Shown here: piece by piece, positions 1 to 12,215 of the stretch
Position numbering within the stretch: the first letter of the stretch is position 1
Layout: the number at the start of each line of letters is the position of its first letter
Assembly (NCBI RefSeq): GCF_023091745.1
Contig: NC_068926.1
Span: 69,252,001 to 69,316,000 of the forward strand
DNA from: Budorcas taxicolor
Taxonomy: Eukaryota; Chordata; Mammalia; Artiodactyla; Bovidae
Length of the DNA: 64,000 bases
Reading direction: 5' to 3'
Program-made: the position numbers and the translations under genes
The notes under the pieces: generated by a model
Database searches by the model: none
The model's input: only the letters and a program-made list of their open reading frames with translations
Told to the model about the DNA's origin: nothing

Positions 1-619
1 AGACAAGCCCTTGTCTGTCCCTGGGCCTGGATTCCAACAGACACGCTCCTGTCTCTGAAGCTGTGAGTGGGTCTCAGAGCCGGAGATGGAAGAGGGCAGA
101 CTGATGGGGAGTCAGAGGGAGAGGAGGTGGCCGAATATCAGGGCCTGGAACAGGGGGCCCGCGGTTCCCAGCCTGATGGGTGGCTGCCCGCAGGCCCCAG
201 CCCCTGCCCCGCCCTGACCTCCCCAGGAAACCCGAGAAACAGGGGGCCTGAGGGGAACTCGAAACAGAAACGCAGGTGTCTCTCCCTGGGCAGATTCCAA
301 GAAAGAAAAGAAAAGTGGCTGGTGAGGGAGAGAACCTGTGAGCTTTGAAGTGAGGAAGGAAGCAGGCCTGGAGAGGAAGCGGAAGAGGAGGGGGCGTGTG
401 AAGGAGGGGCAGGTGCCCTGGGCACGGATGCCCTCCACCCCGCGCGGGTGAACCCGGCCCGGGCAGCTTCAGAGGGGAAGCGAGCGGTGTGAGGGAGTGC
501 TTCCCAGAGCTGGCGCCCGCAGCCTGGCGACTTCCACGCCGACGGGCGCCTCTGCCGCCCTCGGCTGCTGGCTCTGCCCCTCCCGGTGCTGAACTCGGGC
601 CGAGGCCAGATACCAGGGC
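1..619. other. Intergenic, nothing recognised
   Basis: GC-rich unique sequence. Several short open frames overlap on both strands but none resembles a known protein. Confidence 0.6.
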
Positions 620-1296
620 TGCGTTTTTTAATTGAGATATAGCTGATGTGCGAGATTGTACAAGTTTCCGGTGTACAACACAGCGATTCACAACGTTTAA
701 AGGTTACACTGCATTTGTAGTCATTAACCTATGGGCTATACTCCTCGTGTTGAACAATATAGCCTCAGCTTAATTTATTTTTCAATCTCTTTATTTATCT
801 GGTTGTGCCGGGTCTTAGTTGCGGCCTTCAGGAAGAGAGCTGAAGCATATGGGCTCTAGGTCCTCAACCAGGCATGGAACCCAGGCCCCCTGCATAGGGA
901 CCTCGGAGTCTCAGCCACTGGGCCGCCAGGGAAGTCCCCATTGTAGCTTCTGTTCTATAAAACAGTTTGTACTTCTTTATCTCCTACACCTATCTTGCCC
1001 TTCCTCCCTTTTGTCTCTCCACTGGTAACCACTAACTTATTCTCTGTGAGCCTGTTTCGTTTTGCTATATTCGCTAGTTTATTTTTTAGGGTCCACATAG
1101 AAGTGATATCATAGAGTATGTATCCTCATCTGACTTATTTCGCTTAGTGTAACACCCTCTAAGCCCACCCATGTATTTGCAAATGGCAAGTTTTCATTGT
1201 TTATGGCTGATTATTGAACAGTATCCCACCGTAGGGCTCTACTGCTTCTTCTGTGTCCATTCATCTGCTGATGGACACTTAGGTTCCTGCCGGGTC
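620..1296 (-). mobile_element. L1 3' fragment (antisense) split by a SINE
   Basis: Reverse complement of the ORF2 end/3'UTR of an old L1. Typical phrases read GACTTATTTCGCTTAGTGTA and CATTCATCTGCTGATGGACA. A SINE at about 786-938 divides it. Confidence 0.75.
786..938 (-). mobile_element. CHR-type tRNA SINE nested in L1
   Basis: Reverse-oriented ruminant SINE ending in the inverted tRNA head (CCACTGGGCCGCCAGGGAAG), inserted into the L1. Confidence 0.8.
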
Positions 1297-1350
1297 TTAG
1301 CTGCGGTCTCTGCCCCCTCAGTTTACTGCTCTGTGAAATGGGATGATGAC

Positions 1351-1424
1351 GGCGGCTCTTCCTCTGCTATCAGGAATAGGAAGACCGGCGCATACGTGAA
1401 AATACCCGGCCCACAGTGGTAACC
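1351..1424 (+). repeat. Inverted repeat, left arm
   Basis: Matches the reverse complement of 3,275-3,349 at about 90%; the last 34 bases are identical. The bases before it look like a MIR tail (CTGTGAAATGGGATGATGA). Confidence 0.85.
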
Positions 1425-1805
1425 TCTTATCCTGTTCTGTGTAGAGTCTTCTCCTTTCTAAATCTTCCCACCTACTGTCGCCATTGAGCATCGGGGCACT
1501 AAGCGAAAAAAGGCCAGGCTGTCTTCCTACCCACTTGACAGGAGACAAGACTGAGGCTCAGAGAAGCCACATGACCAAGAGCATCAAGTGGCAGCAGGAG
1601 AGCCCAGGGACATAGGGCTTCTCGGTCTGACCTCACCACCAGCGGGCCCCGCTCTCTGCCAGCCCCTCTGGCTCCCGAGCTGGGGTGCTGAGATCCTTCC
1701 ACTTTTCACAGAGATAGGAGACCACCCCACACCCCAGGTCAAGCCTCGTGATCACGCGGAGGGGCCTGAAACAGGGAAACATTTGAAGGCGTCTCAAGCT
1801 GATGC

Positions 1806-2011
1806 TCACTTCCCAGGTGGCTCAGTGGTGAAGAATGCTGTCAAGCAGGACACCCGCGCTCGATCCCTTGGGAAGATCCCCTGGAGAAGGGAATGGCCAC
1901 CCACTCCAGTATTCTTGCCTGGGAAATCCCATGTTTAGAGGGGCCTGGCGGGGTACAGTCCATGGGGTCACAAAAGAATCAGACACGACTGAGGGACTGA
2001 TTCAGCAGCAG
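1806..2011 (+). mobile_element. Bov-tA SINE with perfect TSD
   Basis: Ruminant tRNA-derived SINE. Flanked by an exact 11-bp duplication CAAGCTGATGC at 1,795-1,805 and 2,012-2,022. Confidence 0.93.
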
Positions 2012-2261
2012 CAAGCTGATGCCTGGTTTGGGCTAGCTCTGAGGTGGGAACTAGAAAAATGCTTGCAGGTTAAAGGAACGTGAGAAGGGATTTCAAATCA
2101 TGGTGAAAAGGAACTCGGCAAATACACTGAGCTTACGGACAGGAACAGGCTCCCTGGCGGTAATGAGCTCCCTGCCCCTGGGGGTGCTCAAATGCAGGCC
2201 TGACAGTCAGTTGGTGGAGCTGGTTCAGACAGCAGGGAATTTTGAGGGAGGTGGGCTTAAA

Positions 2262-2640
2262 GCCGGGCTTCTCAACCTTGGCGCGGTTGACATTTCTTTG
2301 AGGTGAGGGCTGTCCTTAGCACGTGTACAGCGTTCAGCAACATCTCTGCCCTTCATCCCTAATGCCAGCAGCGTCGCCCTCCCCAATTTTTGTGACAATC
2401 CAAAATGTCTCCAGACATTGCCAAATGTCCTCTGGGGCAAAATCATGCCCCATTGCCCCCCCTTCCTGGTTGAGACACGTTAGCTTAATTATTTTTACTT
2501 TTTTTTTTTTTTTGGCCACACCAAGCAGCATGTGGGACCTTATTTCCCCTGCCAGGGACTGAACTCATACCCCTGCAGTAGAAGGGTAGAGTCTTAACCA
2601 CGGGACCACCAGGCATGTTCTCTGAGAAGCACTGGCTTAG
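2262..2640 (+). mobile_element. MER5A DNA transposon split by a SINE
   Basis: hAT-type nonautonomous element (TTCTCAACCTTGGCGCGGTT; AATGTCTCCAGACATTGCC). Its 3' end resumes after the SINE at about 2,490-2,613. Confidence 0.8.
2490..2613 (-). mobile_element. tRNA SINE nested in MER5A
   Basis: Reverse SINE with T-run start and inverted tRNA head ending ACCACGGGACCACCAGGC. Confidence 0.8.
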
Positions 2641-4934
2641 ATGACCTTTAAGATCTCCCGAGAGCCCATGATTCCGTCATTCTGGACAAGGAGCCGCAAG
2701 AGTCACTCATTTTCAGGCCCCCTGTGGCTGCATTGTGAGCGTCTTACACGCCTCGCCGTATTGTAAGCAGCCGTGGTCATCCTGTTTTCTTACGTCATCC
2801 TCCCCAGCTCCTCTGCCTGGCTGACTCCCGTTCCTCCCAGATTCAACGTCACTCTCCCTGGAGTCCCTCCCTGTCCCCTCATCTCATCTATGTCCCTCTT
2901 CAGTGTTTCAGTCCAGCTCCCCACAGCTCCCCTAAATAGCATCCGAGCGCCTCCACCTCTGTCTTCCCTCTGGACAGGGGGCTCCTGGAGGGTCACTGAG
3001 TCTTGCTCACCTCTGAGACCCCACATGGCATGGGCTCCACACACTCACACACACACCCCTAGGGAGAGAGGCTGAGTGTTAACTCGGTGCTTCACTCAGC
3101 CACTCCCGCCAGTGGTCAGTGGGGCTCCTGGGACCACCCTGTGCTGCTCTCGGGAGCCCCGAACTCCCACTCAGGACACTAGCAGGACCTTTCCTTCAAA
3201 GCTGGAGGGAGGTCCGTCTGGGACACCCGGGGAAGCCAAGCTAAGTCCCATCCGGGGGTGGGCAGGGCAGGGCAGGTTACCACTGTGGGCCGGGTATTTT
3301 CACGTATGTGACTGTCTTCCTATTCCCTGGTAGCAGAGGGGGAGCCGCCCTCATTCCCAATTAGGTGGGCATCGGGGTGCAGGATGGTGGGAAGCCCACT
3401 GCCCTTCATGGGCTCAGGCCAGGCCTGCGGGTCCAGTGATCAGACTGCAGGTGGCCTCAGCAAAGGTGCTTAGGGCCCCAGAGGTGTCCTTTGTCAAGTG
3501 AGGAAGATTTGAACTATGTTGGTGGTTTCTGACCTTTTATGGGTGGTTTCATTTTGTTTTTAGCAAAAGAAGCCCCCCCTCCCTAAGGAAAAAAATCTCA
3601 CAAAATGGCCCGATAGATAAGACCCTGAGCTCTGCCTTCTCAGTGCGCCCAGTTCCCCCCTCCCCCCGAAACAGCCCTGGGTCACTTCCCTGCCCCACCA
3701 GGGCTTCTCGGGGCCCAGTTTGAAACCCACCAGGGTTTCTCTGAGATCCTTCTAGCTCCTGTGGTCTGTTATAGAACAACTGGGCCCACCAAATGGTGAA
3801 ACGCAACCAAATGTGCCAGGGACGGGGGTAGGGGAGAACGTGGATGTGATGGCCCCTCGGGGTGTCTCGGGGCCCAGAGGATGGCCTGGGACGGGCGCTA
3901 TCCTCCAACATGCTGAGATGGAAAATTCCGGTCATCCGAGTACGGTGTTTACTTCTGTGGGTCTCGGGATAAACAGGAATGCACAGTACCCAGCAAGATA
4001 AACGTATGGAACTCATTACCCCAGAGAGGGTGACAGGCCGAGGACGTGAGCACACCCAGGCAGGCCCGGCTGTCTCTGGATGACAGACACCCAGGGCTGG
4101 CCCAGCCGGGGCAGCAGCCACGGTCCCCAGACAACAGCTGTCAGGGGGCCAGGAGGCCGCAACTCCCTGCGAGATGCTGCGCTAGCGCTTTCTCAGCCCT
4201 TTGAGGTTTGCTGCACACTCTCCCCACCCCCCATCTTTCTAACTGATTAAGAAACCAAGGTTCAGGGAAGTAGCCTCGCTTGCAAGCGGCTGAAGCCAGA
4301 GTTCTCACCTCCTTGCCTGGACGAGGTCGAGGGCCTCCTCCAAGCGCCCGGGAGCAAACCCGGCTCAGTCTTCTAACCCGGACGATGTGGGGTGTTTGAC
4401 GGGAAGGCGTTTGGCTTCCCATGAGCACAAGTGATTGCTCAGGCCTGGGGATTGAGTGAGGCGCTAATGACAGAGAAATGAACAGACGTGGCCCCTGCCT
4501 CATCAGAAGGAGGAGGGGCTGAGGCTTTACTGTGCCAGGCAGGAGGGGCGAGGGGTGCGCGTTCGGAGAAGGTTTCATGAAGACGGGGTGTTTGAGCTCA
4601 TTGAGACGCTGAGTAGTCAAGCGGCGGATGGAGACGGGTCGGGACAGTATGCCCCCACCGGGCCGCCACGGAAGTCCCATAAGGCGAGTGTTTCTTAGCA
4701 CAAGCCAGATACTGTTCAATCTCGTACATCTGTAGAAGAGGGGAGAAGCACAGAGAGGTACAGGAACTTGCCCAAAGCCACACAGCCAGTCTGTGGTCCT
4801 ACACTCCCCTGCCGGGGACGCCATGTGTCTCCTGTTACACATTTGTGAGTGCCGGCCTTGGAACAGTCCTGTGTGCAGCTCTGATAACGCCAGGATAGAA
4901 CGGGGCCTCAGAGACACACATGAGTGTTGGGGAG
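2641..4934. other. Intergenic, mostly unique
   Basis: No gene recognised. Holds the right arm of the inverted repeat, a short CACACA run near 3,045 and a reverse MIR core at about 4,733-4,800. Confidence 0.6.
3275..3349 (-). repeat. Inverted repeat, right arm
   Basis: Partner of 1,351-1,424 in opposite orientation, 1.85 kb away. Flanks are unrelated to those of the left arm. Confidence 0.85.
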
Positions 4935-5170
4935 GGCTTCCCTGGTGGCTCAGTGGGAAAGAATCCCCAATGCAGGAGACACGGGTTCGATCCCTGATCC
5001 AGGAAGACCCCACATGCTGCAGCGTAGCGAAGCCCTGCACCACACCTACTGAAGCCCACGCGCCCTAGAGGCCGTGCTCCGCAACCGGAGAGCAGCCCCC
5101 GTCCACAGCTGGAGAACAGCCCACGCACAGCACCGCCAAAGATAAATAAGTAAATAAAAATTGGAAAATA
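4935..5170 (+). mobile_element. CHR-2-type SINE with TSD
   Basis: tRNA head (CTTCCCTGGTGGCTCAGTG), body and (TAAA)n tail. Flanked by GAGTGTTGGGGAG / GAATGTTGGGGAG (13 bp, one mismatch) at 4,922 and 5,171. Confidence 0.9.
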
Positions 5171-6182
5171 GAATGTTGGGGAGACACCAGCTTGGGGGTA
5201 CAGGAGAAATGCTCACAGGAGAAGAGGCCCAAGTAGGAGTCCCAGTCAGGGGGAATGACGTCATCGAGAGATAAACGAACTCGAAGGATGCTCCAGGCAC
5301 GGAATGCTGCAAGCTCGGAGACAGGGAGGCAGGGAGAAGCAGGGCGGGTCCTGGAAGCACAGGCGATTTGGCCTTGCTGGAGCATGAAGCAGGTGATGGG
5401 GACTGAGGCTTGGGGTGGGCGGAGCACAAGCTGAGGCCGCGGACTTGATCCTGAGGGTACCGGGGAGCCACCGAGGGCTTTAAGCAGAAGGTGCGTGGGC
5501 CAGTTTGTGTTTCAGAAAGGTTACTGGGGCCCCAGCCTTGATTCAGGGCCCCGGGGCCAGGCCTAGTGCGTCTGGGAGCATCTCTACAGGGACCTTTCGC
5601 AAGGGCGCCATGTGCCTGCCCCGGAGGTCAGCTCCGGTCCCTGGCTTAGCAGGTGGGAGACCAAACTGAGATTTGGGGCAGAAGGACCTGTGCCTGGTTG
5701 GCTCCCCTCTGTCTCTCTTTCTGTTCAGGAAGCCCAGGTCGTGCGGGAAGTTTGGGAAAGTGGAAGAGAAGAGGCTGCAGACAGAATTCATGTGGGGTAG
5801 GCAGGCGGAAGCCTCCAGGAAAGATGCCTTACAGGATGCTCAAGGAAGTGGGCAGCTCAGTGCTCCCCAGACTGTGTCCATGGAATACAGTTCTAGAAGA
5901 TCTATGGAATATGGTGCACGCTCCCCTCCCACCCGACCTAAAGGCTCTGACGAGTCCTGCGACGGTCGTCTTTTCCACTTTGTTTAATACAGTGTTTCCC
6001 AAACAGTGTTTGATGTGACGTCCTTTCATTCTCTGAACATCAGTGCTCTTCACCCTCAGGAGATTTCGCCCATCCTCCTCCTCCCTGGGGCTGCGCTGGT
6101 CCCTTGCAGGGACACCCGCCACATCTCTGACCCTCCACTGCCTCCTCACCGTCTCCTTTTGAGCAGCTGTCTTCTGTGTCAT
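5171..6182. other. Intergenic, nothing firm
   Basis: 5,230-5,560 has the feel of an old mammal-wide repeat that I cannot name. A CRE-like TGACGTCA lies at about 5,256. No gene recognised. Confidence 0.5.
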
Positions 6183-6385
6183 GGGCTTCCCGGGTGGCGC
6201 TAGTGGTAAAGAAGGCGCCCGCCAATGCAGGAGACGAGAGATACGTGGGCTCCATCCCTGAGTCGGGAAGATCCCTGGAGAAGGCATGGCAACTCATTCC
6301 AGTGTTCTTGCCTGGAGAATCCCGTGGACAGAGGAGCCTGGCGGGCTACAGTCCATGGGGTCGCACAGAATTCAGCACATGTGCA
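6183..6385 (+). mobile_element. Bov-tA SINE
   Basis: Full tRNA head and body, ending in the GGGCTACAGTCCATGGGGTC block. Confidence 0.9.
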
Positions 6386-6448
6386 CACTTCTCTATCACG
6401 GTGTATGGTATATCTTCTGTACTACATGGCCTCCTTTTAAAAGGGATC

Positions 6449-6606
6449 TTGTTTGTATTTATTTATTTTTCAGTATTTGTTTGTTTATTTGCTGCAGTGG
6501 GGCTTAGTTTCGGGATGTAGGCTCCAACTCCCCAACCGGGGATCGAACCCAAGCCCCCTGCATTGGGAGCTCGGAGTCCCAGCCCCTGGACCACCAGGGG
6601 AGTCCC
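6449..6606 (-). mobile_element. CHR-type SINE with perfect TSD
   Basis: Reverse SINE flanked by TAAAAGGGATC at 6,438-6,448 and 6,607-6,617. Confidence 0.92.
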
Positions 6607-6617
6607 TAAAAGGGATC

Positions 6618-7936
6618 CTGTGTTTTCACCCCCCCACCCCACCCCACCCCCGGGGTTCTAGTACCCAGCACAGAGCCAGGCATTGAATAAATACATGAAT
6701 GAGAGTCTCAAATGAGACCTGACTCTTCAATCGGGCTATTAGGAAATTAAGCAAATGAATGCCTATGAGATGAGTTTTACATTAGTAAACTTTATAGCCC
6801 TGCTCACCTGTAGGGAACTAGTTTTTCATACACACTGTAATCCAAGGGTCTTACCCCCTACAGACTTGCCATGTGTCTAAAATTCCACCATTAGTCACTC
6901 ATTTGCCTTAGGGTGCCACAGACCCCAATTAAACTGTAAATGTGTGACTTAGAGGTGTCTCCTCTGAGCTGCCAGCACCCCTTGGCACAGCATCGTGCCA
7001 TCATCATTAGTAACTCGTGCATCAGATCGATCCAGCAGAAAACCAATCCAAGTGAAAGAATTCAGAACTGAGAGGCTCCTCAATGGAAAAGAGAATAAAG
7101 CCATGTTGCCGGAGATTCCAGGGGCGCAGGGAGCACGGGTGGGGCTCATGGCAGGTCTGATGACTATCACACACCCTCGTCAACTACTGCTCCCCTCCAG
7201 ACAGGGATGGGCGGGGTTCCTGACCTCCTAGGGCGTCCAGGCCAGGCCTTCGGAGGGGGACAAGCCAAGGCTGGGAGGAGCCTCTGGCCCACTCTGCCTG
7301 GGGCTGCGGGTCAGCCCAGGGGGTCTGAGCTACACTCTGCAGGAAGCCCCAGTGAACCCCTGCTGGTCCCCTGGCCTGGCCACAGGGCTGAGCCCAGCTT
7401 GGCCAGCTACAGGCTCGGGACAGGACACTCCCGGGAATGGGCGCAGGAAACCAGGAAGAGGGTAGCTGCTGGCCACGATCAGAATTCGGGCCTTCCTCCA
7501 TTCCCTCAATCCCTGCCTCACCCCACTCCCTTGAGGGAGCAGCCCTGCTGGCCGGCAGCTTCTCTCCAGACCAGAGGAGAATGTGACAGGTCCCCCTCTT
7601 AGGGTTCTGATGCAAAGGGGCTTAAGAAAACGTTGCCTCTTGGCCAGAGTCGATCCCTTCCTGCCCTGAGTGGCCCCCAGGAGGCAGCAGGTGGGGAAAT
7701 CGGGGGCTCCTCCCCCATCATGGTCTCCACTCACGCATCTCTTCCCATCCCCAGGTCTGCCACAGCTTCCTCGTCCTCACCGCTCCTGCTGACACCAGCC
7801 TGAGAACACGTGGGTCTGATCATCCTCTCTTACCCCCGGAAGAGCAGGGGCGCGGGTCCAGCGGCATCTGTACATGTAGGCGGTTCATGTTTAATGACCA
7901 TCCGTAGAGCAAATGAAGGAAGAACTGGGCCCAGTG
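6618..7936. other. Intergenic, nothing recognised
   Basis: 6,690-6,960 is AT-richer and may be an old repeat; 7,200-7,800 is GC-rich with chance open frames. No gene or RNA recognised. Confidence 0.5.
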
Positions 7937-8030
7937 GGGCTGCCCTGGCAGTCCAGTGGTCAGGACTCCGAGCTTCCAAGGCAAGGGGGCAGGCGTTCGC
8001 CCACTGGTTGGGAAACCAACATCCTGCAAG
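7937..8030 (+). mobile_element. Partial tRNA SINE
   Basis: Degenerate head (CTGCCCTGGCAGTCCAGTGG) and anticodon-arm region, truncated before a tail. Confidence 0.65.
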
Positions 8031-8302
8031 CCGTGAGGCTTGGGCCTGGGCCCAGAGCAGGGAAGGGCCTTTGCCAAGGTCACTTGAAAGTCAGCAGAGG
8101 GCCAGGTCCAGAACCCTGGCCTCTGTTCCCTGAGGCCAAGGCTCTTTCTGATTTCTTGCAGGCTGTGGCCACAGGGTAAATGGAAGGGCCCACCTTCCTC
8201 TGCATGTACCTCCCTACACTGCCCAGAAAGGGGAGCAGTTCCTTCATGGGCTCTAGACACACTCCCACTGCCCTGAAGCAGTCATTCCCCAGTTTAGGCC
8301 AG

Positions 8303-8545
8303 GGTTCAGCATGCTTTTCATTAAAGGATCAGATACTATTTTAGGCTTTGCAGACCGTTGAGGTCCCTGACTCTTATTATAGCACAAAAAGCAGCCCGAG
8401 ACGATGTGTCAATGAACAGGCAGAGCTGTGTCCCAATAAAGCTTTATTTGCAAAAGCAGGCAGCGGGCCAGAGTTAGCAAATAAAAATACAGGACATCCG
8501 GTTAAGTTTGAATTTCAGTGTGCTGGATTTTATCTGCAACCCCAA
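8303..8545. repeat. Ancient interspersed repeat, family not assigned
   Basis: Contains TTTTAGGCTTTGCAGACC and CCAATAAAGCTTTATTTGC, phrases of a mammal-wide repeat that I know but cannot name safely; probably a DNA transposon. Confidence 0.5.
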
Positions 8546-8689
8546 GCTGCTGGGTTGCAGCGTGCCGGCCCTGGCAGAGATTCTGGGTTGGCATGAACCT
8601 CGTAAGTGACAAAGGGCGCCATCAAGAAGTGCCTGCCACGAGGCAGCAATGGGCTGGGAGGCGCCTTCTGTGTACTATCTCCTTTCATC

Positions 8690-8830
8690 TTCCCAGCAGC
8701 CCTCTGAGACAGGATGTGGGGTCCCCGCTTTACATACGAGGAAATGGGACTCAGAAGAAAAGTAATGAGCCCAGGTTCCCGTAGCTGGTGAGGAAGAGAG
8801 CCAGGATCCGATCTCACGGCAGTCTGGCTG
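8690..8830 (-). repeat. MIR SINE remnant
   Basis: Reverse MIR core: fall from TTTACATACGAGGAAATGGG to AGCCAGGATCCGAT. Confidence 0.65.
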
Positions 8831-9159
8831 AAAGCCTGTGCTCCCTAAGCCAATCTCTCTGATGCAAAAACCAAGGCTCAGAGAGGAAAGGGGGCAGGTC
8901 TGGGGCACACAGAACCAGGACGAAGGCCTCCTGGCCCCCCATCCTCGCAGCTGCCCAGCACTTCTGTGTGTGAACTAACCTTGTTGTTGCCCTCTCGGAT
9001 CACTTCCTATGTGTTTGCCTACCTGCATGTGCTCACACAACACAAGGCCTGAAGCCACAGTCAGTTTTGGGGGGCTGCATCTTGTCCAGGAGCAGATTAG
9101 ATGCTGAGAGATGAGGGGTTTGTTTGATGGAGTCATTTTAAACTGGTCTGAGCCTCTGC

Positions 9160-9380
9160 ACGTTTGACACTGGGGCCCACGAGTCCTGCAAGGGGGGCCA
9201 TCCTGTGGTTTATAGGATGTTTAGCCACAAGCCCGGCCTCTACTCTCTCGATGCCAGTAAGGGGCACACCCACCCAGCTCTGTGTGACAACCAGCAATGT
9301 CTCCAGGTGTTGCCGAACATTCTGGGGCCGTGGGGAGGGGAGGGTTGGGATGAAATCATCCCAGCTGAGAACTACTGATC
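9160..9380 (+). mobile_element. MER5A DNA transposon, second copy
   Basis: Same family as at 2,262 (GATGTTTAGCCACAAGCC; AATGTCTCCAGGTGTTGCC; CTGAGAACTACTG end). Confidence 0.8.
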
Positions 9381-9397
9381 TTGACTAACTCTGAGAT

Positions 9398-9626
9398 ACA
9401 CATGTGTGTGCTAAGTCGCTTCAGTAATTGCGTCAGACTCTGTGATCCCATGGACTGTAGTCTGCCAGGCTCCTCTGTCCATGGGATTCTCCAGGCAAGA
9501 ATACTGGAGTACGTTGCCATTTCCTCCCCCAGAGGATCTTTCTGGCCAAGGGATCGAGCCCACGTCTCTTGCATCTCTTGCGTCAGCAGGTGGATTCTTT
9601 ACCACTAGCGCCACCTGGGAAGCTCC
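9398..9626 (-). mobile_element. Bov-tA SINE with perfect TSD
   Basis: Reverse SINE abutting the MER5A end. Exact 11-bp duplication AACTCTGAGAT at 9,387-9,397 and 9,627-9,637. Confidence 0.94.
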
Positions 9627-9637
9627 AACTCTGAGAT

Positions 9638-11085
9638 TTGAACCTCCTCGAAAGTCTCCTGAGGTTCCCTGTGCTCACCCATCCTCCAGAGGTCCACGAA
9701 CCCCCCAGGCCTTTGGCAGAAACATTCTGGCTATCCCGACCAGTGTGATGGGGAAACCTTAAAAATCGGGAGAAAGACTTTATCTTGGCCAAGCTGTGGG
9801 CACAGAATCAGCCCAGCCAATGCAGGCCAGGTTCTGGAGGCAGCAAATGATGCCTGGAGCTGGAGGCTCTGAGCCCTGTCTGTGCCCCGAGCCCCCTAAG
9901 CTTGTTCAAAGGCCCACTCTGGGCCTGTCTGCATGGACCCACTCAGACGCTGAAAGGTGGTCTGGAAGGGGTTCTGTCCCGTGTTTCCACTCGACCCACC
10001 CAGGTCCATGCCTCCAACAGGTGTTTGGGGGCCGCTCCTGCGGGCCCCTTGGAGGGCAGGGAGTGGAGGGAGTTGAGGGCCCGGGGCTGCCTAGGGAGGA
10101 GGCCTGGATGGGGGACTCCAGGATGGGGGGTGTGGGAACCCTGCCACGTGGGTGGTGCTTCTCTGCCTTGGGCTGGTCTGGTGGAGAGAATGACCTCACC
10201 TGCTTGGAAGAGGCCTCGCTGGTTGCTTGGATCTGGGGTCGGGGAGGGGTCCTCAGGGTGAGACGGAGAGGAGCTGGGGGGCTGAGAACGCCTCCCCCAC
10301 CCCTGGCAGTGGCCCAGCATGGCTGCCTGTGGTCTGGCCCTGGAGCAGGGACAGACCTCCGCCAGGGCTGGCACCCACTCAGCGGCCTCTTCCAGGGAAA
10401 GTGAGAGGGGCTGACGTGGGGGCTGACCTCATGCCCAGCCCCCACCACCCCTCCAGTGCTTCCCTGGGGGTTCACTGCTGCTAGGAAGCGAGACCTCCCC
10501 AGGGGAGGGGGGTCCATGGGGGAGGGGCAGTGACTAGAGGACGCAGCAGGCTGAACTGAGTGGGGGCTCCTGGGTCCCTAGCCCAGGCCAGGGTTAGGAG
10601 GGGGAAGATGAAAAGGCCCCCTTTGCACCCCAGTACCACTTCTGCAGCCTCCAGGACAGCCGAGGTTTCCCTCAGGAGGGTCGCCGTGGTGGGGGGCTTT
10701 CGGAAGGTCTGGAAATCACTCCAGAACAGACAGTCCTTGTGGTCAGGATAGGAGGAGGCAGCTAGGACTCAGATAATCAGATGCTACCTGACTGGCCCAC
10801 CCTGTGTGCTGAGCATTATGGCCTCTGTTCCTCACAAAGGCTGTCGGAGAGTCACGAGACAGAGGAGGAAAGTGAGGCCCAGCGGATGGCAGAAACTTGC
10901 CCAAGCTCCCCCAGCTGGAAAGGGCTGAGCCAGGATTCAGACCCAGGGTGTCAGAGTCCTGGCCCCGTGCTGGGCGCTGCAGGTCAGCCCTTCTCAGACT
11001 CCAGTGAGTGGGATCCTCAGAGAGCTGCATGGAATGCTGCTTCCAGGGATTTGTCCATGGTGGGGCCACGACTCTGTGTGGTGGT
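9638..11085. other. Intergenic, GC-rich, nothing recognised
   Basis: Long overlapping open frames on both strands at 9,796-10,517 reflect low stop-codon density. No protein resembles a known family. Confidence 0.55.
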
Positions 11086-11233
11086 CGTTCATTCGGCTGC
11101 ACAGGGTCTTACTTGCGGCACGCAGCATCCCTAGTTGCGACGTGTGGGATCTAGTTCCCTGACCAGGGATCGATCCTGGGTCGCCTGCATTGGGAGTGTG
11201 GAGTCTCAGCCACTGGGTCGCCAGGGTAGTTCC
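11086..11233 (-). mobile_element. CHR-type SINE
   Basis: Reverse SINE ending AGCCACTGGGTCGCCAGGG. Confidence 0.8.
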
Positions 11234-11797
11234 AAGATTCTGTATTTCTTAGCTCCCAAGAGCTGTGGACATGGCTGGCCTCACTTTACATAGTGTAACA
11301 TGGTTAAGTGCCCAGCATGGGCCTATTATTTTTATTATCCATATAAAGTGCCTACTGCGTGCTCTGTGCATAGTAGGTGCACAACCAACAGTAGGTATCA
11401 TTATCCTTGTGAAACATGATCATATAAAGGAAGAGTCTGGTGAATTCTGGAGCCCTGTGTGAATATACGGTTGGAGCTAAAATGGACTTAGGACCATCAA
11501 ACTGAAGGAGTCAAGGAAGACTTCATGGAAGAGGTGACATTTGAGCTGGGCCTTGGAGGACCAGAATTTCCCACGTAGCAAAGGAGGAGGGGCGTTCTCG
11601 ACAAAGGCAAGAGCCAGAGCAAAGGTGTCGTGTGGTGATCAGATGGGACCTTTAACAGACCACCACACCACACAGCCAGAGGGAGGGAGGCGGCCGCATT
11701 GGGGAGGTCAGTGGGGAGGTCAGCGGAGAAGGTGAAGTCGGGCAGGGCCGGCAGCGTGATTTGCAAAATGAAAACGCAAGGCTCCTTCGAGGGGGTA
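11234..11797. other. Intergenic, possible old repeat
   Basis: 11,500-11,650 (ACTTCATGGAAGAGGTGACA) looks like a decayed mammal-wide element. No gene. Confidence 0.4.
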
Positions 11798-12215
11798 GGC
11801 GGGTGTGTGAGTGTGCTGGGGCGGCTGTAACATTCCCACAAACTGGGTGGCTTGAACAGTTTCCTCTCTCACAGTTCTGGAGGCTGAAAGTCCTAAATCA
11901 AGGGTTGGCAAGCCTGAGCTCCCTCTCGAGGCTCCAGTGGAGGATCCGCCCCGCCTCTTCCAGCGTCTGGTGGCCCCAGGCATTCCTTGGCCTGTGGCTG
12001 CATCTGCCTTCGCCTGGGTCTCCTCTCCTGTCCTCTGTGTGTCTCTTGTAAGATTGCTTGTCCTCGCGCTGCGGGCTCACTTGAAAAGTCCCGAGATGAG
12101 CTCACCTCGAGATATCCCTAACTCAGTGACATCCGCGAAGATTCTTTTCCCAAATACGGACACGACTGCCCAGGTTCCAGGGATTCCGACGTGGACGTGT
12201 GTTCCCCGGGGTGCG
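11798..12215 (+). repeat. Ancient interspersed repeat, copy A
   Basis: Starts GGGGCGGCTGTAACATTCCC and runs through CTCACAGTTCTGGAGGCTGA. Same family as the split copy at 44,080-44,725. I cannot name the family with confidence. Confidence 0.6.
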
